DNA of 64,000 nt from NCBI RefSeq assembly GCF_000513935.1, contig NZ_AZUY01000009.1, positions 104,045 through 168,044 of the forward strand, in the 5' to 3' direction. Under the pieces are notes generated by a model that saw only the letters and a list, made by a program, of their open reading frames with translations, was not told the DNA's origin and searched no databases. Origin of the DNA: Mesorhizobium sp. WSM3626. Its GTDB lineage: Bacteria; Pseudomonadota; Alphaproteobacteria; Rhizobiales; Rhizobiaceae. Made by a program: the position numbers and the translations under genes. Within the stretch, counting starts at the first letter, position 1; the number at the start of each line of letters is the position of its first letter. This document shows, one piece after another, positions 27,618 through 37,539 of this stretch.

Positions 27618-29005
27618 CAATTCCCCGCCTGTTGCTGCGGCAAGAGATAACCGGTGGTCGAGCGGGCCAGCACCAGATAGCGCGCGGCAACGGCCTTGAC
27701 CTCGTCGGTGGTGACCTTGCGGATGCGGTCCGGCCATTGCTGCACGTCCTGGACATTGCCGCCGGTGGCGAGTGTCGAACCATAGATATTGGCCATGGAG
27801 TCCTGCTTGTCGCGGGCAAAGATCATTGACCTGACATAGCGGTCCTTGGCTTTTTCGAGCTCATCCGGGGTCACGCCGTCGCTGGCGATGCGCGCCACCT
27901 CGGCATCGACCGCGGCTTCGACGTCGGCCAGCTTGGCGTCGCCGCGCGGCGCGCCGTAGACGGTGAAATTGGTGTCGTCGAGCATGGTGCCCTGGAAATA
28001 CGCGCCGGCGCTGGAAGCGATGCCCTGCTTGATGACGAGCGCCTGGTAAAGCCGGCTGCGGTTTCCGCCGCCAAGGATCTCGGCAAGCAGATCGAGCGCT
28101 TCGGCCTCGCCAGGCTTGGCGGTGTGATAGGAGGGCACGACCCATTGCGTCGAGAAACTCGGCACGCTGACGCGGGCGTCGGAGAGCGTCACGGTGCGCC
28201 TGGTGTTCTGCTCCGGTTCGACCGGGCGGACGCGCGGCGGCAAGTCCGGTCCGCGGGCAACCTTGCCATAGGTCTTTTCGGCCAGCGCCTTCACCGTTTC
28301 CGGTTGGACGTCGCCGGCCACGATCAGCACGACGTTGTTGGGCCGGTAATATTTGTTGTAGAAGGCGACGGCGTCGGTGCGGTTCAGCTGTTCCATCTCC
28401 TGCATCCAGCCAATAACCGGAATGCGATAGGGCTGGTTCTGCCACAGTGTGGCGTCGACCTCCTCGTCGAGCACGGCCTGCGGATTGTTGTCGATGCGCG
28501 AGCGGCGCTCCTCCAGGATCACATCGCGCTCGGTCTTGATGACGTCGTCGGTGAGGATGAGGTTGCGCATGCGGTCAGCCTCGAAGCTCATCATCAGTTC
28601 GAGATCCGACGGCGCCACCGTCTCGTGGAAAGCGGTGTAGTCGTAGGAGGTGAAGGCGTTGTTGGAGCCGCCAATGTCGGAGACGGCGCGGTCGAACTCG
28701 CCGGCTTCGTGATGGGCCGTCGCCTTGAACATCAGATGCTCGAAGAAATGGGCGATGCCGGATTTGCCCGGTGGCTCGTCGGCGCTGCCGATCTTGTACC
28801 AGACCATATGGGTGACGATCGGCGCGCGATGGTCGGGAATGACGACCACTTCCATGCCGTTGTCGAGCAGGAAGTCCGTGACCTTGAACTCGGCCGGCAC
28901 AGTGTCTGGCAATACGGCGTTGTCCGCCAGGACAGGGTCGGTCATGAACAAAGCCAGCGACGTCGCCAGCAGCGTTGGCCTCAGCCACTCAGTCCTGGAT
29001 GTCAT
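27617..29005 (-). CDS. M16-family zinc peptidase, catalytic subunit
   Basis: Product of 462 aa. The start at 29005 was chosen for GGAG about 7 nt upstream; it is followed by a signal peptide ([20 protein letters not shown]). The inverted zinc motif HFFEH is present in [11 protein letters not shown], with the distal Glu region expected about 75 residues later. M16 enzymes degrade peptides in the periplasm or at the outer membrane. Together with the downstream subunit it forms a pair of catalytic and R/Y-motif proteins, as in bacterial heterodimeric M16B peptidases. Confidence 0.94.
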   Translation of the reverse strand: MTSRTEWLRPTLLATSLALFMTDPVLADNAVLPDTVPAEFKVTDFLLDNGMEVVVIPDHRAPIVTHMVWYKIGSADEPPGKSGIAHFFEHLMFKATAHHEAGEFDRAVSDIGGSNNAFTSYDYTAFHETVAPSDLELMMSFEADRMRNLILTDDVIKTERDVILEERRSRIDNNPQAVLDEEVDATLWQNQPYRIPVIGWMQEMEQLNRTDAVAFYNKYYRPNNVVLIVAGDVQPETVKALAEKTYGKVARGPDLPPRVRPVEPEQNTRRTVTLSDARVSVPSFSTQWVVPSYHTAKPGEAEALDLLAEILGGGNRSRLYQALVIKQGIASSAGAYFQGTMLDDTNFTVYGAPRGDAKLADVEAAVDAEVARIASDGVTPDELEKAKDRYVRSMIFARDKQDSMANIYGSTLATGGNVQDVQQWPDRIRKVTTDEVKAVAARYLVLARSTTGYLLPQQQAGN

Positions 29006-29123
29006 CGATGGCTCCGGTTTCATGCAGCGACGATAGGCAAGGCGCAGGCGACAAGCAAAGTGATTTGTTGGTCATGTTGACGGCAAAGGCGGCGGCAAAG
29101 AGGCCACTGCTGAAAGAGGCCTG

Positions 29124-29678
29124 TCAGGCAGCTTCGATGAAGCGGATGACGGTCTCGCCGTAGTTGCGCTCATCAAGCACGGAAAAGCCCGGGCCTGGCT
29201 CGAAGGGAACCGACGCCGTCTCCTCGATCACGCAGAGCGCCCCGGGGCGCAGCCAGCCGCCGGCCATGGCCGACCGCAGAGCGCGCTCGCCAAGGCCCTT
29301 GCCATAGGGCGGATCGGCAAAGACGAGACCGAACGGCGCCAGCGTGCCCGCCTCGCCAAGGCCCGTTGCATCGCGTCGGAAGATCTTGGTGCGTCCGGTC
29401 AGGCCGAAGGCCTCGACGTTGTCGCGGATCAGGCCACGGCCCTCCGCCGATTCCTCGATGAACACGCCATAGGATGCACCGCGCGACAGGGCCTCCAGAC
29501 CAAGCGCGCCGGTGCCGGCGAACAGGTCGAGCACGCGCGCGCGCTCCAGTTGCCCGGTAAAGCGATGCGCCAGAACGTTGAAGACGGCCTCGCGGGTGCG
29601 GTCGGTCGTCGGGCGGATGGCGCCGCTGCGGGGCGTCGCCAACGGACGCCCGCGAAACTCACCGCCGACGATTCTCAT
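29124..29678 (-). CDS. rsmD: 16S rRNA (guanine966-N2)-methyltransferase
   Basis: Product of 184 aa. It has the Rossmann SAM motif DLFAGTGALGLEALSRGA and the catalytic DPPYGKG (usual N/D-PPY). RGRPLATP near the N-terminus is typical of RsmD, which methylates G966 of 16S rRNA in the assembled small subunit. The start overlaps the stop of the pseudouridine synthase gene by 4 nt, so the two rRNA-modification genes are coupled. Confidence 0.95.
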   Translation of the reverse strand: MRIVGGEFRGRPLATPRSGAIRPTTDRTREAVFNVLAHRFTGQLERARVLDLFAGTGALGLEALSRGASYGVFIEESAEGRGLIRDNVEAFGLTGRTKIFRRDATGLGEAGTLAPFGLVFADPPYGKGLGERALRSAMAGGWLRPGALCVIEETASVPFEPGPGFSVLDERNYGETVIRFIEAA

Positions 29679-31624
29679 CTTGTCCGGGGGCCCTTGGGGC
29701 CACGCGGCCGCTCACCGCCACCTCCTGGACGCTCGCCACGCGGCTTGCCGAATGGCTTTGCGTCGCCTGGTTTACCAGCGGGCTTGCCATAAGACGGCTT
29801 GAACGAGGCCTTGCGCGCCTTGGCCTCGGCCGCCTTGGCCGCATCGGCCTCCGCCCTGCCCTTGCCGATCGGCCGGGCTCCCGGTGCCATCCAGACATTG
29901 GCCTTGCGCTGGCCTGGCGGCTCGATCGGCCGCTGCTCGCGTTCGGATTTCTTGCCGCCGCCACGAGGCTTGTCACCGAAACCGCCGCGCGGCTTGTCGC
30001 CGAAGCCGCCACGCTCCGGTCGCGGACCGCGTTCGCCGAAGCTCTTTTCTGGCCTCTCGCCCCTATCAGGACTTGTCGACAGTTTGCCGAGCGCCTCGTC
30101 GCGGCTGCCTTCCCGGCGTTTGCGGTTCTTGATCAGCCCGCCCTCGCCGATCGGCCGCCGCTCGCCGTCTCTCGTAAATTTCGGCCGTTCGGGCTCGGCC
30201 TCACGGACTTCGGTACGCCGCACCGGCTGGTTGGAAAACGGTTTTGTTATCTCGGCGTCGAAATTGGCACCGGATTCCTCGACCAGGCGCTCGCCAAGCT
30301 GGTCGCGCAGCACCCGGCCCTTGATTTCCAGCACGTGGCCCTCGGCGAGATCCTCGAGCTGGAACGGGCCGTAGGAGATGCGGATCAGCCGCGTGACGTC
30401 GAGGCCGAGCGCGCCGAGGATGTTCTTGACCTCACGGTTCTTGCCCTCGCGCAGGCCGATCGTCAGCCAGGCATTGGAGCCCTGCTCCCGATCAAGGCTG
30501 GCTTCGATGGCGCCGTAGAAGACGCCGTCGACGGCAATGCCTTCGCGCAGGCCGGCAAGCGCGCTTTCCTCGACCTTGCCGTGGACGCGCACGCGGTAGC
30601 GGCGCAGCCAGCCGGTGGCCGGCAGTTCCAGTACGCGCGACAGGCCGCCATCATTGGTCAGCAGCAGCAGGCCTTCGGTGTTGATATCGAGCCGGCCGAT
30701 GGTCATCAGCCGCGGCAGTTCGGCCGGCAGCACGTCGAAGACGGTCTTGCGGCCTTCGGGGTCGCGGTTGGTGGTGACGACGCCGGCCGGCTTGTGGAAC
30801 AGGAACAGGCGCGTGCGTTCGATCGGCGGGATTTCCATTCCGTCGAGATGGATGATGTCGTTGGGCATGACGTTGAACGCCGGCGAGGCCAGCACCCGAC
30901 CATTGACCTTGACGCGGCCGGCGGCGATCAACTCCTCGGCGTCGCGGCGCGAGGCGAGCCCGGCACGTGCCAGACGCTTGGCGATGCGCTCGCCGGCTTC
31001 TTCCGTTGCTTCGGTTGTTCGCGGACGTGGCTTGAAGCCGCCGCCCGATGCGCCCTGTGGCCGGTCTCCGAAATCACGTTTGGGTCTGTCGCCTCCAAAG
31101 TCTCGCTTTGGACGGTCGGCAAAATCCCGCTTCGGACGATCTGCGAAATCACGCTTGGGACGGTCGAAGCGCTTTTCGCCGCCCTCCGCCGAAGCAGAAA
31201 ACGGACGGTCGCCACGTGGCGCGTAAGGCTTGCGCGGCCCTTCGCGCTTCTCATAAAGCTTGCGTTCGCCCTCGGCCGCCATCGGGCGGTCGCCACGTGG
31301 CGCGTAGGGCTTGCGCGGCCCTTCGCGCTTCTCATAAGGCTTGCGTTCGCCTTCCGCCGCCATCGGGCGGTCGCCACGCGGGGCGTAGGGCTTGCCTTCG
31401 GGGCGCGGTCCCTTGCGGAACGGCTTGTCGCCGCTCTTGAAGTCGCGCTTCGGGCGCTCGCCTTCAGCGGCGGCCGGCCGGTCGCCGCGTGGGGCATAGG
31501 GCTTTTTCGCACCAAAGGACGGCTTCCCGCCCTTGCTGGCGCCGCGGCCACGTGCACCTGCCGATTTCGGGCCACTCCTGCCCGGGCCGCCTTTGCGCGG
31601 AGATTTCTTGTCGTTGTCGTCCAT
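29675..31624 (-). CDS. Pseudouridine synthase (RsuA/RluB family) with long basic, repeat-rich tails
   Basis: Product of 649 aa, more than twice the usual size. Only the middle is the enzyme: an S4 RNA-binding domain (ERIAKRLARAGLASRRDAEE), then the RsuA/RluB core with the catalytic Asp in GRLDINTEGLLLLTNDGG. The first ~200 residues are Lys/Arg/Gly/Pro-rich, with four copies of KPYAPRGDRP and several RPKRDFADR units. The last ~190 residues are of similar composition, with GGFGDKPR twice. These tails are probably disordered and bind RNA. The start at 31624 follows AAAGG. It probably modifies 23S or 16S rRNA; which position is not clear. Coupled to rsmD. Confidence 0.92.
   Translation of the reverse strand: MDDNDKKSPRKGGPGRSGPKSAGARGRGASKGGKPSFGAKKPYAPRGDRPAAAEGERPKRDFKSGDKPFRKGPRPEGKPYAPRGDRPMAAEGERKPYEKREGPRKPYAPRGDRPMAAEGERKLYEKREGPRKPYAPRGDRPFSASAEGGEKRFDRPKRDFADRPKRDFADRPKRDFGGDRPKRDFGDRPQGASGGGFKPRPRTTEATEEAGERIAKRLARAGLASRRDAEELIAAGRVKVNGRVLASPAFNVMPNDIIHLDGMEIPPIERTRLFLFHKPAGVVTTNRDPEGRKTVFDVLPAELPRLMTIGRLDINTEGLLLLTNDGGLSRVLELPATGWLRRYRVRVHGKVEESALAGLREGIAVDGVFYGAIEASLDREQGSNAWLTIGLREGKNREVKNILGALGLDVTRLIRISYGPFQLEDLAEGHVLEIKGRVLRDQLGERLVEESGANFDAEITKPFSNQPVRRTEVREAEPERPKFTRDGERRPIGEGGLIKNRKRREGSRDEALGKLSTSPDRGERPEKSFGERGPRPERGGFGDKPRGGFGDKPRGGGKKSEREQRPIEPPGQRKANVWMAPGARPIGKGRAEADAAKAAEAKARKASFKPSYGKPAGKPGDAKPFGKPRGERPGGGGERPRGPKGPRTR
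31206..31394. repeat. 81-bp tandem repeat within the pseudouridine synthase gene
   Basis: CGGTCGCCACGTGGCGCGTA recurs at 31206 and 31287, with a diverged copy at 31368, giving an exact 81-bp (27-codon) period. The first two full units differ at only a few positions. The encoded unit is KPYAPRGDRPMAAEGER followed by KPYEKREGPR. Being in frame, changes in copy number would leave the enzyme core intact. Confidence 0.85.
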
Positions 31625-31646
31625 GTGGCCTTTGTCCGTTTGCGCT

Positions 31647-31751
31647 GCTACAGCGTGGCGCATCCGTTCGGCGCGCAACGAACGCTGTAGCATTTTTGAT
31701 TTGGCGCATGATCATTCCCGAAAATCGAGTCCGATTTTCAGGTTGATGCGC
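31647..31751. repeat. Rhizobial-type composite palindromic element (RIME-like)
   Basis: Two nested palindromes. GCTACAGCGT (31647-31656) pairs with ACGCTGTAGC (31682-31691). Then GCGCAT (31704-31709) pairs with ATGCGC (31746-31751), enclosing CGAAAATCG/CGATTTTCA (31719-31740). The layout and core words match the mosaic intergenic repeats common in Rhizobiales. It lies directly upstream of the pseudouridine synthase start, in its leader or promoter region. Confidence 0.75.
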
Positions 31752-31822
31752 TCCATAACAGGATCACCGCCGGGTGGCGAGGATATAATGGGAAGACAAA
31801 CCGCTTGAAGAGGCCGGATTTC

Positions 31823-32254
31823 ATGGCGCTGGCGCTAAAAGAGGCCGAAGCGGCAGCCTTGCGCGGCGAAGTGCCGGTCGGCGCGGTCATTGCCAATGGC
31901 GGCACGGTCATTGCCAGTGCCGGCAACCGCACGCGCGAGCTTGCCGACCCGACGGCGCACGCCGAAATGCTGGTTATCCGTGAAGCCTGCGGCAAACTCT
32001 CGAGCGAGCGGCTCACCGGCCACGATCTCTATGTGACGCTGGAGCCCTGCGCCATGTGTGCCGGGGCAATCTCATTCGCCAGGCTGCGCCGTCTCTATTT
32101 CGGTGCCGCAGACGAAAAGGGCGGCGCCGTGGTCAACGGTGTGCGCTTCTTCGCTGCACCGACCTGCCACCACACGCCCGACATCTATCCGGGCATGGCC
32201 GAGACCGAAGCAGGCCTGCTGCTGAAGGATTTTTTCAGGGGACGTCGAGACTGA
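31823..32254 (+). CDS. tadA: tRNA adenosine(34) deaminase / nucleoside deaminase
   Basis: Product of 143 aa with the deaminase zinc site: HAEM (His and catalytic Glu) and PCAMCAGA (two Cys). The family converts A34 to inosine in tRNA-Arg(ACG). The sequence FGAADEKGGAV and the C-terminal LLKDFFRGRR are typical of TadA rather than cytidine or guanine deaminase. ATG 31823 follows GAGG; an in-frame TTG at 31805 is an alternative. It is divergent from the pseudouridine synthase gene. Confidence 0.93.
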   Translation: MALALKEAEAAALRGEVPVGAVIANGGTVIASAGNRTRELADPTAHAEMLVIREACGKLSSERLTGHDLYVTLEPCAMCAGAISFARLRRLYFGAADEKGGAVVNGVRFFAAPTCHHTPDIYPGMAETEAGLLLKDFFRGRRD

Positions 32255-32290
32255 GCCAAGGCCGCCGCAAGATCAGCGGCGCGACTGTTC

Positions 32291-32968
32291 CTACAGCGAC
32301 GGCAACCAGTCGAACCAGCCGCCCTTCTTGCCCTCGGCCTTTGCCTTGAGGCGGCGCTCCTTCTTGTACTCGTCTTCGCCGAGTTCGTTCTGCGGCGCGG
32401 CACCGGAGGCGGTGCGGTAGGCCAATGGCGGCTCGCTGAGGTATTTGCGCGTGTTCGGATCGCCCTGCTTGCTGTCGGCAAGGCGGCGCTGGATCTCCGC
32501 AGCGCGGCCCTTGTCGGAATCGGCGGGTTTCCATGCCGGCGGATGGCTTGAGCCGGACTCTTCCATTGCCTTCTTCACCGAAGCCGGATCCGTCTGCACA
32601 TCATCGACGATCTCCGACTGGTAGGCCGGGTCGTTCTGGTGGGCGGTGGCGTCGGCGCGCAGACGCGCGCGGCGCTGCTCGGGCGATTCGGGCCACCCGG
32701 CGTTTGCCGTCTGGATGCTTTCCTGCGGGGCAGGCAGCGCTTCCTTCTGGCCGGGTGCCGGCTTCACCAGGGTGGGACGCGGCTTGTAGTCGATCGGGTC
32801 CTTGCGCTTCGGCGCGAAGGAAACGGCGCCTGTAAGATCGCCGGCCAGCTGTTCGGCTGCGGTCTTGTCGGTGCCATAGGTCGGAGAGCCCATGCAGCCG
32901 GATAGAGCGAGGCCCGAAACGACAAGCGGCGCCAACAGCGCAAGGCGCGCGTTATATCTCTCGGTCAT
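32291..32968 (-). CDS. Hypothetical lipoprotein
   Basis: Product of 225 aa. The start at 32968 places a lipoprotein signal at the N-terminus, ending in the lipobox LSGC (Cys25) followed by MGSPTYGTDK. The mature part is hydrophilic, rich in Lys/Pro/Glu/Ala, with several QRRARLRAD-type charged segments, and ends in KKGGWFDWLPSL. No known domain recognised. Probably anchored to the outer membrane, since residue 2 after Cys is not Asp. Confidence 0.8.
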   Translation of the reverse strand: MTERYNARLALLAPLVVSGLALSGCMGSPTYGTDKTAAEQLAGDLTGAVSFAPKRKDPIDYKPRPTLVKPAPGQKEALPAPQESIQTANAGWPESPEQRRARLRADATAHQNDPAYQSEIVDDVQTDPASVKKAMEESGSSHPPAWKPADSDKGRAAEIQRRLADSKQGDPNTRKYLSEPPLAYRTASGAAPQNELGEDEYKKERRLKAKAEGKKGGWFDWLPSL

Positions 32969-33149
32969 GCCAAAAAGTCCCACTCTAGACAGCCTCTCGA
33001 TCGCACCGGCTTTGTATCCGGTCCCCATCATGCAAGCACTTGCGACGGAAATCCGGCGACAATTTGTCTTCCGGAGTTTCGCGTGTTTACCTCAACCACT
33101 CGTTAAGGGCAACGCACGGGCGGATTTGTACCGCCCGGCGTTCTATTTG

Positions 33150-33273
33150 CGCACTTCTTTGATCTGATGCCGGTCGTTTAAACCGCCACGCACTTTCGGG
33201 CGACAGGAACTGGCTTGATCTGGTCCCTGTCGTTTGTCCCAAAACCGCTACGCACTTTTGGGCGACAGGAACT
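33150..33273. repeat. Tandem repeat with 62-bp period downstream of ileS
   Basis: CCGCCACGCACTTTCGGGCG and the same word with two C/T changes begin 29-nt units at 33183-33211 and 33245-33273. Each is preceded by a similar TTTGATCTG...GTCGTTT stretch, so a longer unit of about 62 bp is duplicated. The second unit ends at the ileS stop codon. A related copy lies upstream of ileS at 36324-36350. The rest of the gap 32969-33271 shows no gene and carries the lipoprotein promoter region. Confidence 0.85.
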
Positions 33274-36256
33274 AAAGCCTTCCCAGTGCCTTCAATTCGT
33301 GCAGCACGGCTGCGTCACGTGCCGAAACATCCGGGAAGTCCGGATCCTGCCCGACATCGGCCGTGTAGCGCCAGGAACGTGCGCATTTGACCAGCCCTCG
33401 GTCCTCGGCTTTCTCGACCACCACGGCGATGCCCTTGACATCGTCGAGGGCAAAGGCGGTTTGCGGCGCCTGGCCATGGGCAATGACGAGATCGCTGGTG
33501 ATCGCCATTTCAGCCATGTCGACGTCCGATATCGCCGCCTCGAGCGCCGCGTCGTTGATCGTGACCACCGGTATAGCCTCCAGCGAGGAGCCGATCACCT
33601 TCTGGGCACGGGCGATCTCGAGTGCGCCGGTGACGACGCGGCGCACCTGCCTGACCTTGCGCCACTTCTCCGCCAGCGCCTCGTTCTTCCAATTCGCCGG
33701 GATTTGCGGGAACTGGTCGAGATGCACCGAGACCGCGTCGGGATGACGGTCGAGCCAGGCCTCTTCCATGGTGAAGGGCAGCATCGGCGCCAGCCATTTC
33801 ACCAGGCAGTCGAAGAGATGGCGTACCACCTGGACCGAGGCCTTGCGCTTCACGCTCGACGGGCCGTCGCAGTAGAGCGCGTCCTTGCGGATATCGAAAT
33901 AGAAGGCCGACAGCTCGACCACCATGAAGTCGAGCAGAGCTCGCGTGATGCGCTTGAACTCGAAGGCGTCGTAGCCTTGGCGCACCACCTCGTCGAGCTC
34001 CGCCAACCGGTGCAGCATCAGCCGCTCCAGCTCCGGCATCGTCTCCAGGGGAACGACCTCACCATCGTCATGGGCGAGCGTGCCCAGCATCCAGCGGATG
34101 GTGTTGCGCAGCTTGCGATAGGCGTCGATGTTGGTCTGCAGTACGTTCTTGCCGAGCCGCTGGTCTTCCCAATAGTCCGTCGTCACCACCCAGAGCCGCA
34201 GGATGTCGGCACCGGACTGCTTGATCACATCCTGCGGCACCACCGTGTTGCCGAGCGATTTCGACATCTTGCGGCCATCCTCGTCCATGGTGAAGCCATG
34301 GGTGACGACGGTGTCGTAAGGCGCCCTGCCCCTGGTGCCGCAGCTTTCGAGCAGCGAGGAGTGGAACCAGCCGCGATGCTGGTCGGAGCCTTCGAGATAG
34401 ACGTCGGCCGGCCACTTCAGGTCGGGCCGGTCCTCCAGGGTGAAGACATGTGTCGAGCCCGAATCGAACCAGACGTCGAGAATGTCCATCACCTGCTTCC
34501 ATTTGGAGGCATCGTGATTGCCGAGGAAGCGCTCGCTGGCACCGGGCGCGAACCAGGCGTCGGCGCCCTCCGCCTCGAAGGCGTCCATGATGCGCTGGTT
34601 GACGGCCTCGTCCTTCAGCACATTGCCATCCTCGTCGGCAAAGACGGCGATCGGCACGCCCCAGGCACGCTGGCGCGACAGCACCCAGTCGGGGCGTTCC
34701 TCGATCATGGCGCGGATGCGGTTCTGGCCTGCGGCCGGGACAAAGCGCGTCTCGTCGATCGCCTTCAGCGCGCGGCCGCGCAGCGTGGTGCCGTCGCCGA
34801 GGTCCTTGTCCATGTAGACGAACCATTGCGGCGTGTTGCGGAAGATGACCGGCTTCTTCGAACGCCATGAATGCGGATAGCTGTGCTTCAGCCGGCCGCG
34901 CGCGAACAGCGCGTTGCGCTTGATCAGCTCGTCGATGACCGCCTGGTTGGCGTTGCCCTTCTTGCCGTTGTCGTCGATGACGCGCGCCGGTCCGCCTTCG
35001 CGGTCCGGGCCGAAGCCCGGCGCGTCCTTGGTGAAGAAGCCGCCGTCGTCGACGGCAAACGGGATTTCAGTATCGATGCCGCGTTGACGCAGCGCGGGCG
35101 CGGCATCCATCCAGGCATCAAAGTCCTCCCGGCCATGACCGGGAGCCGTGTGCACGAAGCCCGTGCCGGCGTCGTCGGTGACATGGTCGCCGGCAATCAT
35201 CGGAACCGGGAATTCGTAGCCGCCACCGAGCCCCTTGAAGGGATGCGAAAGCACAAGATTTCCAAGCTGTTCGGCGCTGATGCCGTGAAGGCGCTTCAAG
35301 ATGATCTTCGCTTTGGCCTGGCTTTCCTCGGCCAGCGCATCGGCAAAGATCAGCTTCTCGCCTGGCTGCGGACCAAATGCGTTCTCGGCCGCCGTCACCT
35401 CGTAGAGGCCATAGGCGACGCGCGGCGAATAGCTGACGGCGCGATTGCCAGGGATGGTCCATGGCGTCGTCGTCCAGATGACGACATGGGCATCCAGCAG
35501 GTCAAGCGACCGCCCGCTCAGGTCCGGATCGAGCTCCGCCGGCAGCCCGTCCACGACACTGGCGACGACGAGATTGGCCACCGGAAACTTCGCCCAGATC
35601 GTGTCGGACTCGTAATCCTGGTACTCGATCTCGGCCTCGGCGAGCGCCGTGCGCTCAACGACGCTCCACATCACCGGCTTCGAACCCCGGTAGAGCTGGC
35701 CGGACATGGCGAATTTCAGCAATTCGCCTGCGATGCGCGACTCGGCGTGGAAGGCCATCGTCGTATAAGGGTTCTTGAAGTCGCCGACGACGCCAAGCCG
35801 CTGGAACTCGCCACCTTGCACGGAGATCCAGTGCGCGGCGAATTCACGGCATTCCTGGCGGAATTCGTTGACCGGCACCTCGTCCTTGTTCTTGCCCTTG
35901 GCGCGGTACTGCTCCTCGATCTTCCATTCGATGGGCAGACCGTGACAATCCCAGCCGGGCACATAGTTCGAGTCAAAGCCGCGCATCTGGAACGAGCGGG
36001 TGATGACATCCTTGAGGATCTTGTTCAGCGCGTGGCCGATGTGGATGTTGCCGTTGGCGTAGGGCGGACCGTCATGCAGCACGTATTTCGTGCGGCCCGC
36101 CGCGCTCTCGCGCAGCTTGCGGTAGAGGTCCATGTCCTGCCAGCGCTTGACCAGCACCGGCTCCTTCTCGGGCAAGCCGGCGCGCATCGGAAATTCCGTC
36201 TGCGGCAGGTAAAGGGTCTTCGAATAGTCGATCGTTGATTGGTTTTCGTCGTTCAT
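33272..36256 (-). CDS. ileS: Isoleucyl-tRNA synthetase
   Basis: Product of 994 aa. Class I motifs are present: HIGHALN in the N-terminal Rossmann fold and KMSKSLGN in the loop of the second half. The editing (CP1) domain lies between them ([14 protein letters not shown]). WDCHGLPIE and [10 protein letters not shown] are typical of IleRS. The C-terminal tRNA-binding domain is complete. The start at 36256 gives the family N-terminus ([20 protein letters not shown]); longer in-frame sequence upstream is not conserved in style. It stands alone and is flanked on both sides by related repeats. Confidence 0.98.
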   Translation of the reverse strand: MNDENQSTIDYSKTLYLPQTEFPMRAGLPEKEPVLVKRWQDMDLYRKLRESAAGRTKYVLHDGPPYANGNIHIGHALNKILKDVITRSFQMRGFDSNYVPGWDCHGLPIEWKIEEQYRAKGKNKDEVPVNEFRQECREFAAHWISVQGGEFQRLGVVGDFKNPYTTMAFHAESRIAGELLKFAMSGQLYRGSKPVMWSVVERTALAEAEIEYQDYESDTIWAKFPVANLVVASVVDGLPAELDPDLSGRSLDLLDAHVVIWTTTPWTIPGNRAVSYSPRVAYGLYEVTAAENAFGPQPGEKLIFADALAEESQAKAKIILKRLHGISAEQLGNLVLSHPFKGLGGGYEFPVPMIAGDHVTDDAGTGFVHTAPGHGREDFDAWMDAAPALRQRGIDTEIPFAVDDGGFFTKDAPGFGPDREGGPARVIDDNGKKGNANQAVIDELIKRNALFARGRLKHSYPHSWRSKKPVIFRNTPQWFVYMDKDLGDGTTLRGRALKAIDETRFVPAAGQNRIRAMIEERPDWVLSRQRAWGVPIAVFADEDGNVLKDEAVNQRIMDAFEAEGADAWFAPGASERFLGNHDASKWKQVMDILDVWFDSGSTHVFTLEDRPDLKWPADVYLEGSDQHRGWFHSSLLESCGTRGRAPYDTVVTHGFTMDEDGRKMSKSLGNTVVPQDVIKQSGADILRLWVVTTDYWEDQRLGKNVLQTNIDAYRKLRNTIRWMLGTLAHDDGEVVPLETMPELERLMLHRLAELDEVVRQGYDAFEFKRITRALLDFMVVELSAFYFDIRKDALYCDGPSSVKRKASVQVVRHLFDCLVKWLAPMLPFTMEEAWLDRHPDAVSVHLDQFPQIPANWKNEALAEKWRKVRQVRRVVTGALEIARAQKVIGSSLEAIPVVTINDAALEAAISDVDMAEMAITSDLVIAHGQAPQTAFALDDVKGIAVVVEKAEDRGLVKCARSWRYTADVGQDPDFPDVSARDAAVLHELKALGRL

Positions 36257-36323
36257 TGGTCTGCCATGTGCATGCCGGGCCACGTGGCTTGCGGCGAATT
36301 CTACTTTATACGCATGCCGTTTT

Positions 36324-36350
36324 CCCAAACCGGGCCACTTCTGGGCGACA
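36324..36350. repeat. Repeat related to the 33183/33245 units, upstream of ileS
   Basis: CCCAAACCGGGCCACTTCTG followed by GGCGACA matches the CCCAAAACCG...CACTTTTGGGCGACA portion of the units downstream of ileS. CCCA and TGGG can form a short hairpin. The rest of the 36257-36537 gap holds no gene; it contains the small inverted repeat CAGCCTTCAGGCTG at 36409-36422. Confidence 0.6.
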
Positions 36351-36537
36351 TCCTTTGATGATCTGGAAAAGCGCGAGAGGCCGCGCGCAATATTCCCGGC
36401 GGCTCCTACAGCCTTCAGGCTGCTGGGAACACCGGGCTGGTAATTCGTATCGTCGGCGCGTGAAGGCGCGAAAAGCTCGTCATTGCTGGGCTTTTAGCGG
36501 AGAAGAGCGCAGGAATAAAGCGTCTCCTTCGATTCAC

Positions 36538-37350
36538 TTACATCTTGAAGTCGAAGCGATAGGTGGTCGAAACGCCGACCATGAACTGGTTGCGGTCGCC
36601 GCGCTCCTTGACCAGGCTGGAATCGGCCGCCGGACCCTCGAGGCGCGAATATTCGCCAAACAGGCTGGCGGTCATCGGATCGGTCACCTTCCAGGTCACG
36701 GCGCCGCCGAGGCCGACGGATTTCAAGCCGCCGCCGGGATTGTACTGGCTCAGTCCCGAGGCCACGGCTTCCTGTGCGTTGACGCCATAATAGGCATCGA
36801 AATAGTTCGCCGAGGCAAAAGACACGCGCGGGCCGCCCGAAATCCTGACGGTTGGCGTTACGTCGTAGAAAGCATCGGCGGCGATGTCGGCGACAAAGCC
36901 GTTATGGGCACGAATGCCATGCCGCAATTCGGCACGCGCGCGCATCCAGTCCGTCGGATAGAATTCGAAAAAGCCGCCGACCTCGCCGCCCCAGCGGACC
37001 GGGTCCAAGCCCCTAAGCTCGTCGGCATCGCCGTCGTCGCGCGAGAACAGGAACTTGCCGGTCAGGCCTGCACGGACGCTGCCATCGTCGACAAGCGCCA
37101 GCGAAATGTTGTCGTTGCGCGAGGTGAAGCGAGCAGCAGGGCCGGCCTTGCCCAGCGAAATGATGGGCTGGGCGCTCAGCATGTACTTCTTGCCGCCCTC
37201 GAAATTGGGCGCCACCAGGCCGGTCGCGCCGACCGTCAGATACCAGTCGCCGGACAGCCAGCCGAAAGCGCCATCACCGGCTTCGGCCGCGCCTGACGTC
37301 ACCAGCACGACGGTAGCCAAGGCTATAGAAATCTTCCCGACCTGACTCAT
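36538..37350 (-). CDS. MipA/OmpV-family outer membrane protein
   Basis: Product of 270 aa. It has a signal peptide (ISIALATVVLVTSGAAEAG) and beta-barrel-like alternation, and it ends in the aromatic-rich TTYRFDFKM. The family region SGDWYLTVGATGLVAPNFEG and the C-terminal GVSTTYRFDF are typical of MipA/OmpV proteins, which include the E. coli scaffolding protein MipA and various osmo- or antibiotic-related porin-like proteins. The start at 37350 has GGAG upstream. Its role here is unknown. Confidence 0.9.
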   Translation of the reverse strand: MSQVGKISIALATVVLVTSGAAEAGDGAFGWLSGDWYLTVGATGLVAPNFEGGKKYMLSAQPIISLGKAGPAARFTSRNDNISLALVDDGSVRAGLTGKFLFSRDDGDADELRGLDPVRWGGEVGGFFEFYPTDWMRARAELRHGIRAHNGFVADIAADAFYDVTPTVRISGGPRVSFASANYFDAYYGVNAQEAVASGLSQYNPGGGLKSVGLGGAVTWKVTDPMTASLFGEYSRLEGPAADSSLVKERGDRNQFMVGVSTTYRFDFKM

Positions 37351-37539
37351 GGTCACTCCACTAACACGTCAAAGCTGTCCTGCCGCGACAGCTTTGACGA
37401 GGCTTTGGTAAAATTTGATTTAAGGGCGAGACATCCAGCGCGTGTCGGTTGCACCATCGCGCCCGCCATCGGCTGGACGCGGGTCGGCGCCGAGGGTAAC
37501 CTCCCTTGCATTCTGGCGGTCTTCAATGGAGGTGGCGAC

